This document shows positions 1 to 13,054 of a stretch of 64,000 nucleotides of DNA, one piece after another; the first letter of the stretch is position 1; the number at the start of each line of letters is the position of its first letter. The stretch is from Gossypium raimondii (taxonomy: Eukaryota > Streptophyta > Magnoliopsida > Malvales > Malvaceae): contig NC_068569.1 in assembly GCF_025698545.1 (NCBI RefSeq), positions 6,014,001 to 6,078,000 on the forward strand, read 5' to 3'. The translations under genes were made by a program, and so were the position numbers. The notes beneath the pieces were generated by a model that ran no database searches, had not been told where the DNA came from, and saw only the letters and a program-made list of their open reading frames with translations.

Positions 1-3000
1 ACTGCTTTCCGAGGATTTCTGGTAGTGATTCCTTTATATATATATATATATATATATAATCTATGAAAATTGAGAACTTGAAATACTCTTCTGTCCCAAG
101 TTGTTTGGGATTGTTTGACTTGTATAAAGTTTGAGGTAAAACTTGTAGTTTCTACTTGACCTTCCTTATCTTGAAATATATTAGACCTAATTCTAGGAGT
201 AAGTGTAAAGAATGTATTGAAAAGTCAAAAGAAATTCATGATTTTATTTTGGAAAAAGGATAAGCCCTGGAAGAAAAAGGGGTGAAATTTTGGGTTGGAG
301 TAGCTTTTCTGAGAATACATGTGTACTTTATGCATCTTGCATATCTCTATGTTCATATTTTCTCCATGCTTATATGTATAAGGTGGTAAGTATTGATGCA
401 ATGGATTGGAATTGAAATATGTTTTATTTAAACATTAGGCCAGAAGAGCACTGCGAGCATTAAAAGGATTGGTAAGACTGCAGGCCCTTGTCAGGGGTCA
501 TGCTGTAAGAAAACAAGCTGCTATAACTCTTCGCTGCATGCAAGCTTTGGTTAGAGTTCAGGCTCGTGTAAGAGCAAGGCGTGTTCGACTGGCATTAGAA
601 AATCAAACTGCACAACAGAAACTTCAGCAACAACTTGCAAATGAGGCACACGTTAAAGAAATAGAGGTGAGAAATATCAAATTCTTCAATTCATATAGAT
701 TGACACAAATGTATGCTCTTGTGCATGTCTGCACTCTCACACACACATGACATAGAGGTGACTTCATGCATGCATTTAGGCATGATTGTTGTGCGTCTGT
801 ACTTGTACTTACACTTGGTCGAGTAAGTATAAATTTGCCTTTGGAATGTAATCGACAGCAGAAGTGATCTGCAACATTTAAAATAGCTCTTAAGTGATAA
901 TAAAATGACAAACCAGAGGTTCTACATTTGGTCACTTAGTTGAGACTTTAGATTGTGGTTGGCAATGATGCAACTCTCTCTTGGACAATCTCTAAGTTTG
1001 GTGTATGGATTCAGATGCGTTTGGGATCCAAATCAGGAGATCTAGAATTTATCTCCTAAGTAGAAAAGTCTGTTCGGAGAATGCTTAAAGTTTTCTGTTT
1101 ATGAATATTACGCACAATCCAAATGTTTCAAGAATTCTTGGTGGAATAAGATCCATATGGTGGATAAAATCTAGCCTGGAGATTCCTTTTAACACTTTCT
1201 TTTGTGTGTAACGGCCCCAAGATTCGGGGATCCTTTTATTAATGATTTTATCATAATAACTGATTTCTTGGTTGTTGTGATGCTAAGGTTAAATGATTGA
1301 GAGTGGTGATGTGAGTGGAACCAGTTATCTGTAGGTAGAACTAGGTTCTTTTTTTTTGGTGGATGGAGGTGATTTACCATGTCCCTTGTTAAAGTGGTGT
1401 TACATTTGACATCACATAAGTTAGGTTTTGTGGCCATATATTCAAAAATGTTTTAGGTACGATGCCTTAACATCTGCGTGTGTTGAGTTTCGCTACCATA
1501 CCATACTTTGCAAATGGCTGATGCTGCTTACTTCTACCATGACTTTTTCCCTATCAACCACTAGATTTACATATAATTTTCTATGCCATCCAACATATAT
1601 TTACCAACATCATATGCACAGAATTTGATAATCCTTTGCCTGATAGTGTTTATTGAACATCAATAACTTTTTGCTCGTTTTCTGGTTGCACTAACAAATA
1701 CTGATTACGGAAATTTGAACCCTTTTCTCATATAATTGAAGCATAGATATTGGTATCTTTGCTGAGTGATTCAAATGACTTATGACATTGATGCAGGAAG
1801 GGTGGTGTGATAGTATAGGATCCGTTGAAGAAATTCAAGCGAAGTTACTTAAAAGGCAGGAAGCTGCAGCTAAACGTGAGAGGGCCATGGCATATGCTCT
1901 GGCTCATCAGGTAAGAAATGATAATACAATTGTTGAAGTGACTTCCTTCCCCTCTTTCAAAATTTGGGGACCTGAAAATGTTCAATTACTAGTATATCCT
2001 TGGTTTGCTTGTATTCAATAATAGCATGCCATTTGTCTCTCCACTTTTGTGGATTTATCATTTATTCAAGAACTCATTTTAAGTATAGGTCCTGGAATGA
2101 TAAAAAGGCAACTCAGTTCAAATAGTATATTTTCTCATATATAAAAAGAGAATATATAGTTTTATGGATAAGCAGGCTGTCTTTATTTGGTGCTTTTGCT
2201 ATTTTTTATTTTATTTTTTACTTTGGCATCCTCAAAGTTTGATAGAAAATAAAAGAAAATATGAAAAAGACAATTATGTTTGATTCAATACGAGCAAATG
2301 GCTAAAAAAGTGATTGGCAGTTCAAAATCCATATTGAAGTAAATCATGCATTTTGTTATATATAATTACTAAATTTTTAATTTTTGGTTCGTCGGTATTA
2401 TTTTATCCTTGCCTGTTGATAATCCCTTCTGTATCTTGTCCTCTAGTTTCACGTGGCATTAACAAAAACTGTACAAATACTTTGCACTATTTCATTCTTG
2501 CATTCTTATGCAGTTTCCTTTTTTCTTAATGTTAATGGAGTGTTGATTGTCAAAGGTTCAGTTGGCTCTTGGTAAATTTGTTGGCTGTCAATATCTCCTT
2601 ACTCAGGAACCTTATTATCAGTATCGTTAAAGCATGGGCCAAGGTGCCAAATAGCAAAAGCGTTTTAGATGCTTTCAGATGAGGCACATTTTATCAAGTG
2701 CACACTAGGTGCACCTCAGCACCATTTTTTGTAAGACAAGAGGCACAGCAAAACAAAAATGCATGATGAAAAATTTCTTTAATTTATTTTTTCCATTAAT
2801 TGTATCCTTAATGGTAAAAAAGGGGACAAATATTGAACTCTCTACTTGTTGAGTATTCACCAACAAACATGGGAAAATCATGCATATTTTCCAACAAAAG
2901 GAAAATAAACTTTTGCATATATTGTAGGATAAAATCTTCGCATAAAACTGCTGAAGTCATGCTAGTCACCTGATTTTGTGTTGCTCGATTGTACAGTTTC

Positions 3001-4031
3001 GGTAGAATCATTTCAATGAGGGGTCCCTTTTGAGCTAGGCTTTATTTTTAAAAGTTAATGTGTGCATATATTCATGCAGTGGCAAGCAGGATCAAGACAG
3101 CAGTCAGTGCCTGCTGGATTTGAACCAGATAAAAGCAGCTGGGGTTGGAACTGGTTGGAGAGATGGATGGCTGTACGTCCATGGGAGAATCGTTTCCTTG
3201 ACATTAATCTTCGAGATGGAGTAAAGATACGCGAGGATAGTCCTGCAGAGGGAAAGAATGGTGCCAGTTCTCAGATAAAACCTGCTATGAGGAAACCAGC
3301 TGCATCAAGTCTTCATGCTAACCTTTCAAATAAAAAAACAGGTCCATCCCACTTTGATGGGAGCGATTCCCCACCTGGTAAGTCAGCATGTGTGCTTGAA
3401 GCAGTGAATGCGCCATCTTCCAAGCCAAAATCCAAACCAAATCATGAAGATTCTGTTGAAGAAGCTGGCTCAAGACCTGTTATTAGTTCAAGATCTCATA
3501 GCAATCCCAAAGAGAGGCTGACACAGTCTGATAAACAGGCCAAGAGGCGATTGTCTATGCCAAACACTGGTAAGCCTCTGTTGGTCCTAAAGTGTATACA
3601 TATCCTTACCTTGATTGTATCCCTTCTCCTGGGTCATGCTAGTCCATTGCCTATGGAATACGCATCAACTTTCAGGCATCTGAATTTTGAACATTAACAT
3701 TGCCTTTTCTGGTTCAAGTTGGTTGTTGTCAAAAGTAATTATGTAGTAAATTTGGTCTGATATATCATTCCCCAAAGCTCAAAGAATGTTTGACAGTGCA
3801 CAATGATTGGGTCCCTCTGGCATTTGTTTGTTACACGTTTTACTGAACATTTTAGTTTGTTTCAATGGTTTGATTTGAGTAGGAGGGGGTATTGTGTCAC
3901 AAACAACTAAGCTGAGCAAAACTGCTGCAAAACCGAACCCTGGCCCCCACAAACCTATAAGGGATAGGTCCAAGTTAAACGGACGAGACTCAAATCCCAC
4001 AAAAGCTGTAGCACAAGCTGTTGATCTGTAA
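1..4031 (+). CDS. IQ67-domain (IQD) calmodulin-binding protein, 5'-partial
   Basis: Exons by hand: <1-21, 439-666, 1797-1910, 3080-3569, 3883-4031 (1002 nt, 333 residues plus stop TAA). All junctions are GT..AG and phases close exactly. The first two exons encode the plant IQ67 domain: TAFRGFL, split by an intron at the usual IQD position, then [20 protein letters not shown] followed by a very Arg-rich IQ-repeat region; these are calmodulin-contact IQ motifs. Exon 4 carries the family hallmark [18 protein letters not shown] and a basic Ser-rich tail with [12 protein letters not shown], resembling the C-terminal DUF4005 region. The protein ends in AVDL. Known for the family: plant-specific scaffolds linking Ca2+/calmodulin to microtubules, plasma membrane or nucleus. 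The N-terminus and promoter lie upstream of base 1. Intron 1 (22-438) holds a (TA)n tract at 36-58. I did not assign an IQD number. Confidence 0.93.
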
Positions 4032-5622
4032 GGAAGTATTTGTGAAGACAAACCTGTTCGGGCTGCCATCCATCCTGTTGCTTTAGTATGTATATATCAA
4101 ATTACAGTTGGTTCGACATGTTATAATGGCATTGTTTGTTCTCCTGTCATATAATCAAGGATTGGCTTTGCCGTGGTGGGAGTAGTTACTCCGTGGCAGA
4201 TTCAAGGAGACTGATTCGGTGGCTTGTTACGAGAATAACATTGGTAAGATTTAATCAGCTTGTGATTAATGTTTGTCAATTATGTGATCACATTGTATTT
4301 ATTTTCAAGTGTATGATTTCCATAGAAGATGCCCTTTGAATTGCTCTTTTTTGAGTTTTTTTTATTAAACCTCTTGGCTCGGTTGCTGTTGATCGAAGAC
4401 TTGTTTTGTGCGTGTGAGATTTAATTTTTGCTCTTTTAATATTAATTTTGCATTGTGTTTGTAAATTAACCAATGACCAGATTACCGAGAGATTTCATTT
4501 GTCCACCTGTATGAAAGTAAGTATTTATTTTACAGTTTAAATATAGTAACGGATGGTAAAATATTAAATGTTTGATTTTTTTTTTAAAATGGATTATATT
4601 ATTGATTGAATAATTTTAGAATTCAGATAGAAAATTACTTATTCGTGATTAAGATATTAAATATTCTGTCAGTTCGATGTATTGTTGCAAGTTTATTGGT
4701 AATTTTTGGTACAAAAGTCTATTTCTATCCGTTACTCTTCAACTTTTAAATTATAAAAAAACCGTATTTAAACGTATTTAAACTTTTATTCATTATAAAT
4801 TTAAAATTGTATATATTAGTGATGGAAAAGGATCAAGTGTATTCACAGTTGTATTTGTATTCATTTTGTTTGATTTATGGAACATATCAACAATCGAGTT
4901 TGGATGTATTGTTTCAATGTTTATCGGCGTTTTCAAATATTATTTACTAACTGTTTTGTTCTAAGATAAATGATCAATTTTCAAGTTCTTAAACAAAATA
5001 AATATTATAATATTGAGTAAATGCCCTAGGGCTTGTCTATCTGTGTAAATGGACAACATAGTGCAGTATCCTCCGTCTCCTTTACAAAATGTAAACAGAT
5101 AAATAGAAATGGTGGCGTTCCATCCTTCTTCAATTGAAAATCTCTTAAATACCCTTTAAACTCCATCAGAACTACACTTTCATCCCCCTCCTTCCGCCCT
5201 CCCTTTTCCCTCAAGCTTCTTCCCCTCGACAATCTCTCCTTTATCGCTCCCAAGTCCCACTCTACCCTACCCCTCAGTTTGCTCTCGAAAAGGGGAAAGC
5301 AATTTCTTGAGAGTTTTTAACCCTAAAAACCCCCCAAAAGAAAAAAAATCAAACCCTAGTAAATTCCCCCAAAACCCAGAATTCCATTCAAGATAAACCC
5401 CTACACGACCAAACCACCCTAAAACAACAAAGAAAAAAAAACCTCCGATTTTATCCTATCATCACCTCGAAAATTGCGTACATTGTTACTGTAGCTTTTC
5501 CAAAGCTTCAAGCTTTGAACATTTTTTCTTCTTCCCATTTGTTCACAATTCCACTCTCACTGCGAAGTTGTATAAGACACCCACCATTCCCTCCCAATTC
5601 CTCCCGTTTCCACCTTTGTTCA
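4032..5622. other. IQD 3' flank and GT14 upstream region
   Basis: About 450 bases after the IQD stop are probably 3'UTR; 4086-4095 could be an acceptor of a 3'UTR intron, but no donor is clear. 4500-5000 is plain AT-rich spacer. From about 5160 the + strand becomes strongly pyrimidine-rich (CCCTCC, TTCTTCCCC runs), the look of a plant leader, and runs up to the GT14 start codon. No convincing TATA box was located. Confidence 0.5.
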
Positions 5623-6696
5623 ATGTATTCCACCCCTTTCATTCTCTCCTTTTCCCTCCTCCTTTCCCTCCCTATCCTCTTCTTCTTCTTAGCCCCTACT
5701 TTCCATCCCCACCCTCTTCCCCCCATCTCCGTCCCCGACGAACTCGACGACCTCCGTCTCTTCCACCGCGCCACCACCCCTTCCTTATCTTCATCCCATC
5801 TCTCCTCCTCTTCCTCCCCCAAAATTGCTTTCCTTTTCTTAACCAACTCCGACCTCCATTTCCTTCCTCTTTGGAACCGTTTCTTTCGAACCGCTAAAAC
5901 TTCACGCTACAACATCTATGTCCACGCTGATCCCACCGTCAACATTACTCGCCCCACCAAATCCGTTTTCGATGACCGTTTCATTCCCAACGCCAAACGC
6001 ACTTTCAGGGCTTCCGCCACGCTGATCTCCGCCACCCGACGCCTCCTCGCCACTGCCATCCTCGACGATCCCGCCAATGCTTACTTCGCCGTCCTCTCCC
6101 AGTACTGCATCCCTCTCCATTCCTTCAATTACATCTACCGCTCCCTCATCACTGCCAAAACCTTCGATCTCACCTCCAACTCCTCTGATTTGACTCAGTA
6201 CGGTGTTCGAGTCAAGTACAAATCTTTCATCGAGATTATTTCCAAGGAACCCAGGCTGTGGAAACGGTATGTAGCACGTGGCCGATTTGTGATGATGCCG
6301 GAGGTGCCATTCGAGGATTTCCGAGTTGGATCTCAGTTTTTTGTGTTGACTCGGAAACACGCGTTACTGGTAGTCAAAGATCGGACTCTTTGGAGGAAAT
6401 TCAAGTTACCGTGTTATCGTGCCAGCGAGTGTTACCCGGAAGAACATTATTTTCCGACATTGTTGTCAATGCAAGACCCAGATGCGGTGACTCGCTATAC
6501 TTTAACTCGGGTTAATTGGACCGGAACGGTTGCGGGTCACCCCTACATGTATAAGCCGAAAGAAGTGTCGGCCAAGTTGATTTATGAGTTGAGGAAGTCA
6601 AATTACTCGAGTTCATACTTGTTTGCTAGGAAATTCTCACCAGATTGTTTGAAACCCTTGATGGGTATTGCTGATTCGGTCATTCTTCGAGATTGA
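5623..6696 (+). CDS. GT14-type Branch-domain glycosyltransferase (core-2/I-branching GlcNAc-transferase-like)
   Basis: Single coding exon, 357 residues. The open frame extends further 5' (from TTG 5515), but the first ATG is 5623. It gives MYSTPFILSFSLLLSLP, a signal anchor at residues about 4-23, as expected for a type II Golgi enzyme. After a Pro/Ser-rich stem comes the Branch (PF02485-like) domain: KIAFLFLTNSDLHFLPLW, then YNIYVHADP, and later SQYCIPLHSFNYIY. A Cys/Glu motif CYPEEHYFPTLL lies near residue 265, and the end FARKFSPDCLKPLM..ADSV is typical of the Arabidopsis family. The overall length of about 360-390 aa also fits that group. Known: the plant members are GT14-related, membrane-anchored proteins whose acceptor is mostly undefined; substrate here is not predictable. 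The antisense frame across the gene is a shadow caused by its GC-richer codons. Confidence 0.92.
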   Translation: MYSTPFILSFSLLLSLPILFFFLAPTFHPHPLPPISVPDELDDLRLFHRATTPSLSSSHLSSSSSPKIAFLFLTNSDLHFLPLWNRFFRTAKTSRYNIYVHADPTVNITRPTKSVFDDRFIPNAKRTFRASATLISATRRLLATAILDDPANAYFAVLSQYCIPLHSFNYIYRSLITAKTFDLTSNSSDLTQYGVRVKYKSFIEIISKEPRLWKRYVARGRFVMMPEVPFEDFRVGSQFFVLTRKHALLVVKDRTLWRKFKLPCYRASECYPEEHYFPTLLSMQDPDAVTRYTLTRVNWTGTVAGHPYMYKPKEVSAKLIYELRKSNYSSSYLFARKFSPDCLKPLMGIADSVILRD

Positions 6697-8110
6697 GCTT
6701 TTTCCTGGTGAGTAAAAATCCTTCTTTTTTATTTTCTTTTTTTGGTGAGTTGAATAGGTGTTGGGTGAGCTTACTCAGCGAGTTGGATGATGGAGATGGG
6801 TGGAGTAGTTGGGTTGGTTATTAGTTCTAGCTAACCTTGGAAAGTTGCGAACTTTGATTTAGTTAGTAGAAGAATTTGAGTCAATTTGAAATGTTATTGG
6901 ATTGGCTTGGGTTGGCTTTTTTTCAGATTTTGAATTTGGAAATTAGAATCTTTTAACGTAGATTTTTTCAATCAAACCCGTTCTCAAAGGAACTGTTCAT
7001 ATTCCGTTGTAGTACGTATATATGAAATTACTGCCCACAACTGCAATTTAGGACTCTGGTAGTAGATCTTTTAAGTTTTGAAAGTAGTTCTAATCCCATT
7101 AGCCATTTCCTTGCAAAATCTGAAACACCATATCGTTCAATGTTCACCATTGATGTCATTGTGTTTGACTGCCTAACTTTTAACAAACTAGTCTTTTCAA
7201 CAAGATGATAATCTTAAAGAATGGTTTGTAACCAATTTTTAGGTTAGAAGTTTTGACCAGTTTATACAAGGAGAAATTCATAGAAGACTGCAATTTTAGC
7301 TTTAGAACCGAAGTGCATTTAGATGTGTATAATAACAGGATGCAGAGAGTTAAATATTTTGTGGAAACTTCGTAAAGATTGAGATCCAGATATCAACCAT
7401 TTTAGTAGGAAGAGTTTTTTTTTTTTTTTCTGGAACATATGGAACAAGTGAGTTTTTGTCGAGTTTGAGCGCTTAACACTTAGATCAAAGATCAAAGCCC
7501 CTTCGTTCCCCCGCTTGTTTAATGCTTTTGCAATATGGGGGTTTGTTACAAATGCTACCGTGCAATGATTTCAATATGCTTGTTAGTTTCTACTACATCC
7601 TTAGAGAACGAAATCTTGTTGTAATGGGTTAGCAACGACAGAAAGCCAATAACAAAAAGCAAAAGCTAATGTGGGGATCGGGAGATCGATTTGCTGTTGG
7701 GTTTTTCCTGAATCTCTTGGGTGTTAGGTTCCTAGTTTTTTATGGTTTCTTTCACGCAGATTCTATGATTGTTTCATTCATGTACTGACTTTCGTCCTAA
7801 TTTCATTTCACAGGTGAAAAGGGAGATTGTTGAGGACCTAGCTTGGAGCAGAATTTGCTGGGGAATATGAGAATTACGGTTTTAAGGAGAGGTTAATCTA
7901 CCCACAACCAACCAAACCCCTAATACTCCAACTTTAGAGAGCAAAATTTTAATACCCCCATTAAGAGAAGGGGGGGAGTCTTATGCGTTTGCCAAAGCTG
8001 TAATGGTATAACAGTAGCCTTTAGCAGTTAAAAGTTTTTTGTCATTTCGTTGTGTGATTTGTACATATGAATGTGTGAAATACAATCAAATTCTACCTCT
8101 TTGCAAGAAT
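6697..8110 (+). other. GT14 gene 3'UTR with a 1.1-kb intron
   Basis: Eleven bases after the stop codon there is a strong donor (CTG|GTGAGT, intron from 6708). The best matching acceptor is TTTCATTTCACAG ending at 7813, so the mature 3'UTR would continue at 7814. The intron of about 1106 bases is T-rich and carries no open frame of note. The junction is less than 50 nt past the stop, so it should not trigger nonsense-mediated decay. UTR end around 8100 is a guess. Confidence 0.55.
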
Positions 8111-8693
8111 CCCATGAAAACAAAAGCTACAGCAATTTAGGGGAAAAAAGGAAGTGACGGGATTGAAAAGAAGCTCAGCGACAAATGATGCACTCACCTT
8201 TCGTTTCAAACTTCTACTATATTTGTAGAAGCGGTAATGTTTTGTTCTCTAGATATTGGTTAAAACTTAAAAGATTATTTAATTACTAGTTTAAGACCTT
8301 TTTAATATTTAATAATTTTTTGAACTTAAAATTTTTATTAATATCATCTTAATTAGTATCATTGGACATGGAAAATATTTCCTTAAAATACGAAATGCGT
8401 TCATCTTCTGGTTGAATTTATGGAAGAAAAGGTTAGATGACAATTTATGACATTGTCTATGAATGGCTTCTGCCGACAATTTCATGGACTTCGTAAACAT
8501 ATGTGCAGTTCTTAGATTCTTTCTTAAATATATCATCAGAAAAAAAAAATCTTTTTTAAAAAAATCTTACATTCTTTCTTACATCACGTGAACAAAATGT
8601 TAATTAAATAAACAACAAAGTTTAATATGTTGCTCAACAACCACAGACTGTTATAAGCATGATTAAATCCGATAATTTAATATAAAAATTAAA

Positions 8694-9206
8694 TGGTAAA
8701 TTATACTATTAGTTATTAAACTAGTTATTAAATTATAAGTAAGATTTTATTTTGATCATTATAATTTTATTATTAAATTATTTAAAAGTTTTATTTAAGT
8801 TATTGAATTATTCAAAAGTTTTTATTTAAGTGACTGATTATTAAGTTTTTTTATTTCACTAGTGAGCTTCAATTGATTATTTGATAATTGATACAATAAA
8901 TCAGACTCTATCGACGAATAGAAGAATATACCTTAGATCCAAGTCGATCTAACAAACAATATCGAGATCAGAGAAAAAAATTATTTAAATTTTAGTTCGT
9001 TGATTCGTGAATTGTTTTGTGAAAAAATTTGAACTATAAAATAGAAATGGAAAGTGAACTTTCGATTAGTGCAAGTAATGTGGATAAAGAAAGCCATATA
9101 GCATCAATTTTAACAATCCAACGACTTAAATGAAAATTTTCGAATTATTCGGTGATGAAAACTAAAACTTTTCCATAGATTAGTGATTAACGGTGTAGTT
9201 TGCTCA
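8694..9206. repeat. Palindromic DNA-transposon-like element (family P, copy 1)
   Basis: Left end TGGTAAATTATACTATTAG is mirrored at the right end: the reverse complement of 9178-9206 reads about GAGCAAACTACACCGTTAAT. The ends match imperfectly over about 28 bases. Blocks of TTATTTAAGTNAYTGATTA recur inside. No clear target-site duplication. A related, better preserved copy is at 44939-45300. Confidence 0.4.
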
Positions 9207-9797
9207 AAATAAAATTTGAAATGAAATAAGATACTAAATTTGTAATATTAATTATTAGTATATTTATGTTTATATAAATATATAATGTTTTAAATATAAT
9301 TATTGTTGATACATAGTACAATAAGGAAGAATGACAATGAAGATATCAGGTTGGGGAAATTGTAGCCCTGTAAAAGTTGAGAGTCGGAACAAAGACAAGA
9401 GAACAAACTAATTGAGAAAACAAGAATTCAGAGTAATCTTAGGGTCTTAATAGGTCGATCCCCTATTCATAATTTTCTAATGTATTTATAGGAGAGGTCC
9501 CTTTATCCACTAGTATGACATGACTAGATAAACATTCACATTATAATAATATTCACCCTTAAACCCGAATGATTGATTCCATTTAACATGAGGCGAATGA
9601 TCATACTCAAAAAATTAATACAAAATCAACAATACCCTTTGAACTGACATGATCCTCCTAACAAATGAATATAACAATTATGATACACAAGCATGTCGAC
9701 GAGTTACATCAGTAAAAATATTCTAACAATTAAGAACAAAGACCATTTCTCCAAAAGAAATTCCCTTTTGATGCAGTAATCAAGCAAGCCTTCCCAG

Positions 9798-9832
<35 letters not shown>
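9798..9832. repeat. (AAT)n microsatellite
   Basis: About eleven uninterrupted ATA/AAT units. Confidence 0.9.
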
Positions 9833-9833
<1 letters not shown>

Positions 9834-9922
9834 TATTGTTAAAAGAATGTAAATAGTAGTTGTATCATAATTTTTTTTAATAATATTAGGCTCTGATTAT
9901 ATATATATATATATTTACATAA

Positions 9923-10046
9923 TATCTAGAGTTATTTATAATTGCTCTCAACTCATAAATAAGAGGATAATGCATTTTAGTGCACTCGAACCCACATCCT
10001 TCTACATTGACAATAATGTCCATACCAATCGAACTAAGATTCAATC
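9923..10046 (-). mobile_element. tRNA-derived SINE-like copy (family S1, copy 1)
   Basis: On the minus strand it has TAGTTCGATTGG, close to the tRNA A box TAGCTCAGTTGG, and about 30 bases further GGGTTCGAGTGC, a B-box match. A body follows (AAAATGCATTATCCTCTTATT) that is shared with 60610-60754, then an AT tail running into (TA)n. No target duplication was found. Alternative: a non-SINE repeat that resembles tRNA boxes by chance, but the same layout in three copies argues against that. Confidence 0.5.
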
Positions 10047-11794
10047 AACTTAGTATCACAAAATTTAATTTAATTTAAATTTTTTTTTTTTTTTGGTTTT
10101 ATGAAGTGATGTAGGTGGTAGTTTAGCATTTATTATGTAGTTAGAAAAAAACTCAGAAACGAGAATTTCAACCTACTATCATATTAAAAGATTTAATCGT
10201 GTCATTAATACACCATTGCAAGAAGTTTGAAATGAACTGTTAAGATTTGATTCCATTAACTTGCTACAAACAAAAATCCATATGACCATCAATTTGTTAA
10301 ATGTAAATCCAAGTTTAAGTAATCATTTGATCACATAAGTGTATTATTTACATGAGTTAACATCCTATTTTCCTTAATCATAACCGCACTTAAACTATTT
10401 TAAATTTTTATAATTTATAAATTAATAAATTGCATTATAAATATTTTAATATTTTCCTTTATTCTCTATACAGTACTTAATTCACGCGAGTTGATCTGAT
10501 CAAGTCAAATGAGTAGGCCAAACTCATACATCAGCAGCCCATTTGAGATTATGTATGGGCTTAACAAGCCTTATGGAAAAGTTAGGCTCAAAGCCTCAAA
10601 CTACATCTCACTTTTTATTTTTCTTAACCCAAAGTCTGAAAAATCCCCCTTGGCTTTATTACCAATTTATAGGAATATTATATCTGTCTATATTTAAATT
10701 AAAAAAAAAAAACTTTGGTTGGGTTGATAAGGTCGAGGTCTTGGTTGAGATCATAAGTCATTAAATTTCACTTACTATGGATTTTATTCAAATTTATTTT
10801 GACTTAAATCTTATTATAGGTCATATCTAAAAGTTCAAAAATAGTCAATGTTTAATACTATTGTAAAATAAAGTTCATGTTTCTTTATTAACTGGTACCT
10901 AATATTTTGTAAAATAGATTGACTCAATTATTAATTTGTTTATATTTTAATAATTTAATTATAAAAGATTTGATTTTAATAACTTAAATATCCAAAATTA
11001 ATCACTTTAGTCGTTCTTTCGTTAACTTGCTAAAAGACATCAATATGTGTCGTAAAGTCACCATTCTCCAAAAATATTTTGGTAAGCTACACCATTAATC
11101 ATCCAATTATTAGTAAAATTTTATTTTAATCACTCAATTATGAAATATTACAAAATGATTACTAGTAAATTTATTATAGCACATTAACTCGTAGGTTCAA
11201 TAGCTATTTTGTCATGGAGTTGTGGTTAAACTATCAATTTGACACTTTTAAAATTTACATCGATAGATAAAAAATTGTAAAAAAAAAGAGAGTCTAAGAA
11301 TGCAATTTTTAAATAAATTATAAAAACTAGTTTTGAAGTTATAATTATGCGAAAAAAATTAAAGGTTCTGAATTTTCATAAAATTCTAAAAAAAAAAAAA
11401 GTCTAAAACTCATTGTTTGGTTGTATGACTTTCCACCGTATGATTTTTTCATCTCTCCACATGACAATGAACGAAGACTTTTTTTGGTCATTAATTTGAA
11501 AGTAAGTTCAAAGACAATCAACTATAAGAGGATACATTTTTTCTTCCTTTTATGCTTGATGGATCATTCAATTTTTCAATATACTTAAAATGTTGGAGGA
11601 CAGGATGCAGGAGGAAAATGTTATAATGAATTAGCTAAATTAATAAGTTTATAGTGAAGCATTAAATCCTTAATAAAAGTAAAGCATTAAATATATATTT
11701 ATTAAATTAGAAATGCAAAACGCATAAAAAATAATTATGTCAATGGTCAAAATATATTGCTTTTATAGTTTTATATAAATTTTTTATTGAGAAT

Positions 11795-11925
11795 TATCTC
11801 AATTGACATCAATATTACTATTAGTGTAAGAAGATAAAGGTTAAGTGTGTTAAAATTTGTTTAATATCCTATTTAATGATTAGAGAGAGATTCTAAATAA
11901 TTCTAGACCATTATATAAAATAATT
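11795..11925 (+). mobile_element. Decayed SINE-like copy (family S1, copy 3)
   Basis: Plus-strand sequence aligns by eye with the minus strand of 9923-10046: TATCTCAATTGACATCAATATTACTATT at the head and TATCCTATTTAATGATTAGAGAGAGATTCTA in the body, ending AATAATTCTAGA. It is much diverged; the B box is degraded (AAAGGTTAAGTGTG). Supported only by similarity to the two better copies. Confidence 0.35.
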
Positions 11926-12224
11926 GTTGTTTTCTAAATTTTCATAATAACTGTTAAGCTTAAATGCCAATTTTTTTTCATGAAATAATTAAAAGAATTA
12001 ACTAAGTCATTGTAAAATAGTTAAAATTAATAGCCAAGTCATTACACCTCATTTTTCATTTCAAAACGATGCATTTTCATTTTTTAACTATCACATCGTA
12101 ACGATTGTCAGAGGTTTTGACATAAAACTAAAATTTAATATTTATTGTTTTATTTTTGTAACAATATATCTATAGTCTATACTATATTTAAGATATTGAC
12201 TGAGTTGATACCACCCATCAAATA

Positions 12225-12443
12225 TAGGGCTGAGCAAAGAAACAGATAATATTGAAAACTATTTTGAATAGATGTATTTGGTTCGGTTCAGATTTTTATT
12301 GTTCAATTTAGTACATGAAACTTGTTTTATCAAAATCAAATCGAATGAAAAAAATGATGTTTAAAGCAATAGTCCTAATAGAATAATAAATTCACCATTT
12401 CAATATTTATATGGACTAATTCATTTAACCCTACTACTACTAC

Positions 12444-12480
<37 letters not shown>

Positions 12481-13054
12481 AACTAGATATAATTATACAA
12501 AAGATAAAGTTATGAAAATATTTCATAAAAATTTATAACATTGTAATTTTATATTAGGAAAATAGTTTATTAAACTTTATAATATTTTATTTATAAAAGA
12601 AATAGCTTTTCACAATTACATATGTTTGATAGTTATGAATTCAATTAATTATGTGACATATTGTAATCACTCAATTATAATTAATTAAACTAATAAAAAA
12701 GACAAAAATATCAAGTATATTGATGATTTATGCGTTAGCGCTCCTTTTAACAACTTTGAATGACTTATAAACTTAAAATGGTTTTTAAGTAGTCTTATTG
12801 ATGGTTATGATATTAATTTAATTATTCAATTCACTTTATAAATATATAAATGATTTTTTAGGCCAAAATAAAGTGATAATTGATTTTTTTTCAAAGCCCA
12901 AATTTAGTAAAAATCGTTGAACTAAACTGCAATTATCGATATCGATTTTTATTTTATATGTTTTCAGTTTTAGTTTCAAGAGTGAAAAACTGGATGGAAT
13001 GGTTTGATTTTTTTTCCCCAAAAGTCGAACTAAACCAAACCGAATACACCCCTA
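12225..13054. mobile_element. Possible non-autonomous hAT-like element
   Basis: Left end TAGGGCTGAGCA and right end ..ACACCCCTA (reverse complement TAGGGGTGTATTC) form short imperfect inverted ends. The flanking 8-mers are ATCAAATA (12217-12224) and ATCATATG (13055-13062), six of eight identical, which would fit an old hAT target duplication. Inside are GGTTCGGTTCAG and ACCAAACCGAATAC stretches near the two ends, also inverted relative to each other. No transposase frame. It includes the (CTA)n(TTA)n tract 12432-12478. Confidence 0.35.
12432..12478. repeat. Compound (CTA)n(TTA)n microsatellite
   Basis: Four CTA units followed by about eleven TTA units. Confidence 0.9.

Noticed and set aside
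4168..4215. tRNA-like look of the GGTGGGAGTAGTTACTCC..TTCAAGGAGAC stretch
   Set aside because: No cloverleaf can be formed; a proper acceptor stem and B box are missing.
5508..5846. Lys/Arg/Glu-rich antisense frame over the GT14 5' end
   Set aside because: It mirrors the pyrimidine-rich leader and stem of the sense gene.
5902..6360. 152-codon antisense frame over the GT14 coding exon
   Set aside because: It lies fully inside a strongly supported sense gene, is Gly/Val-rich from complementary codon bias, and has no domain.
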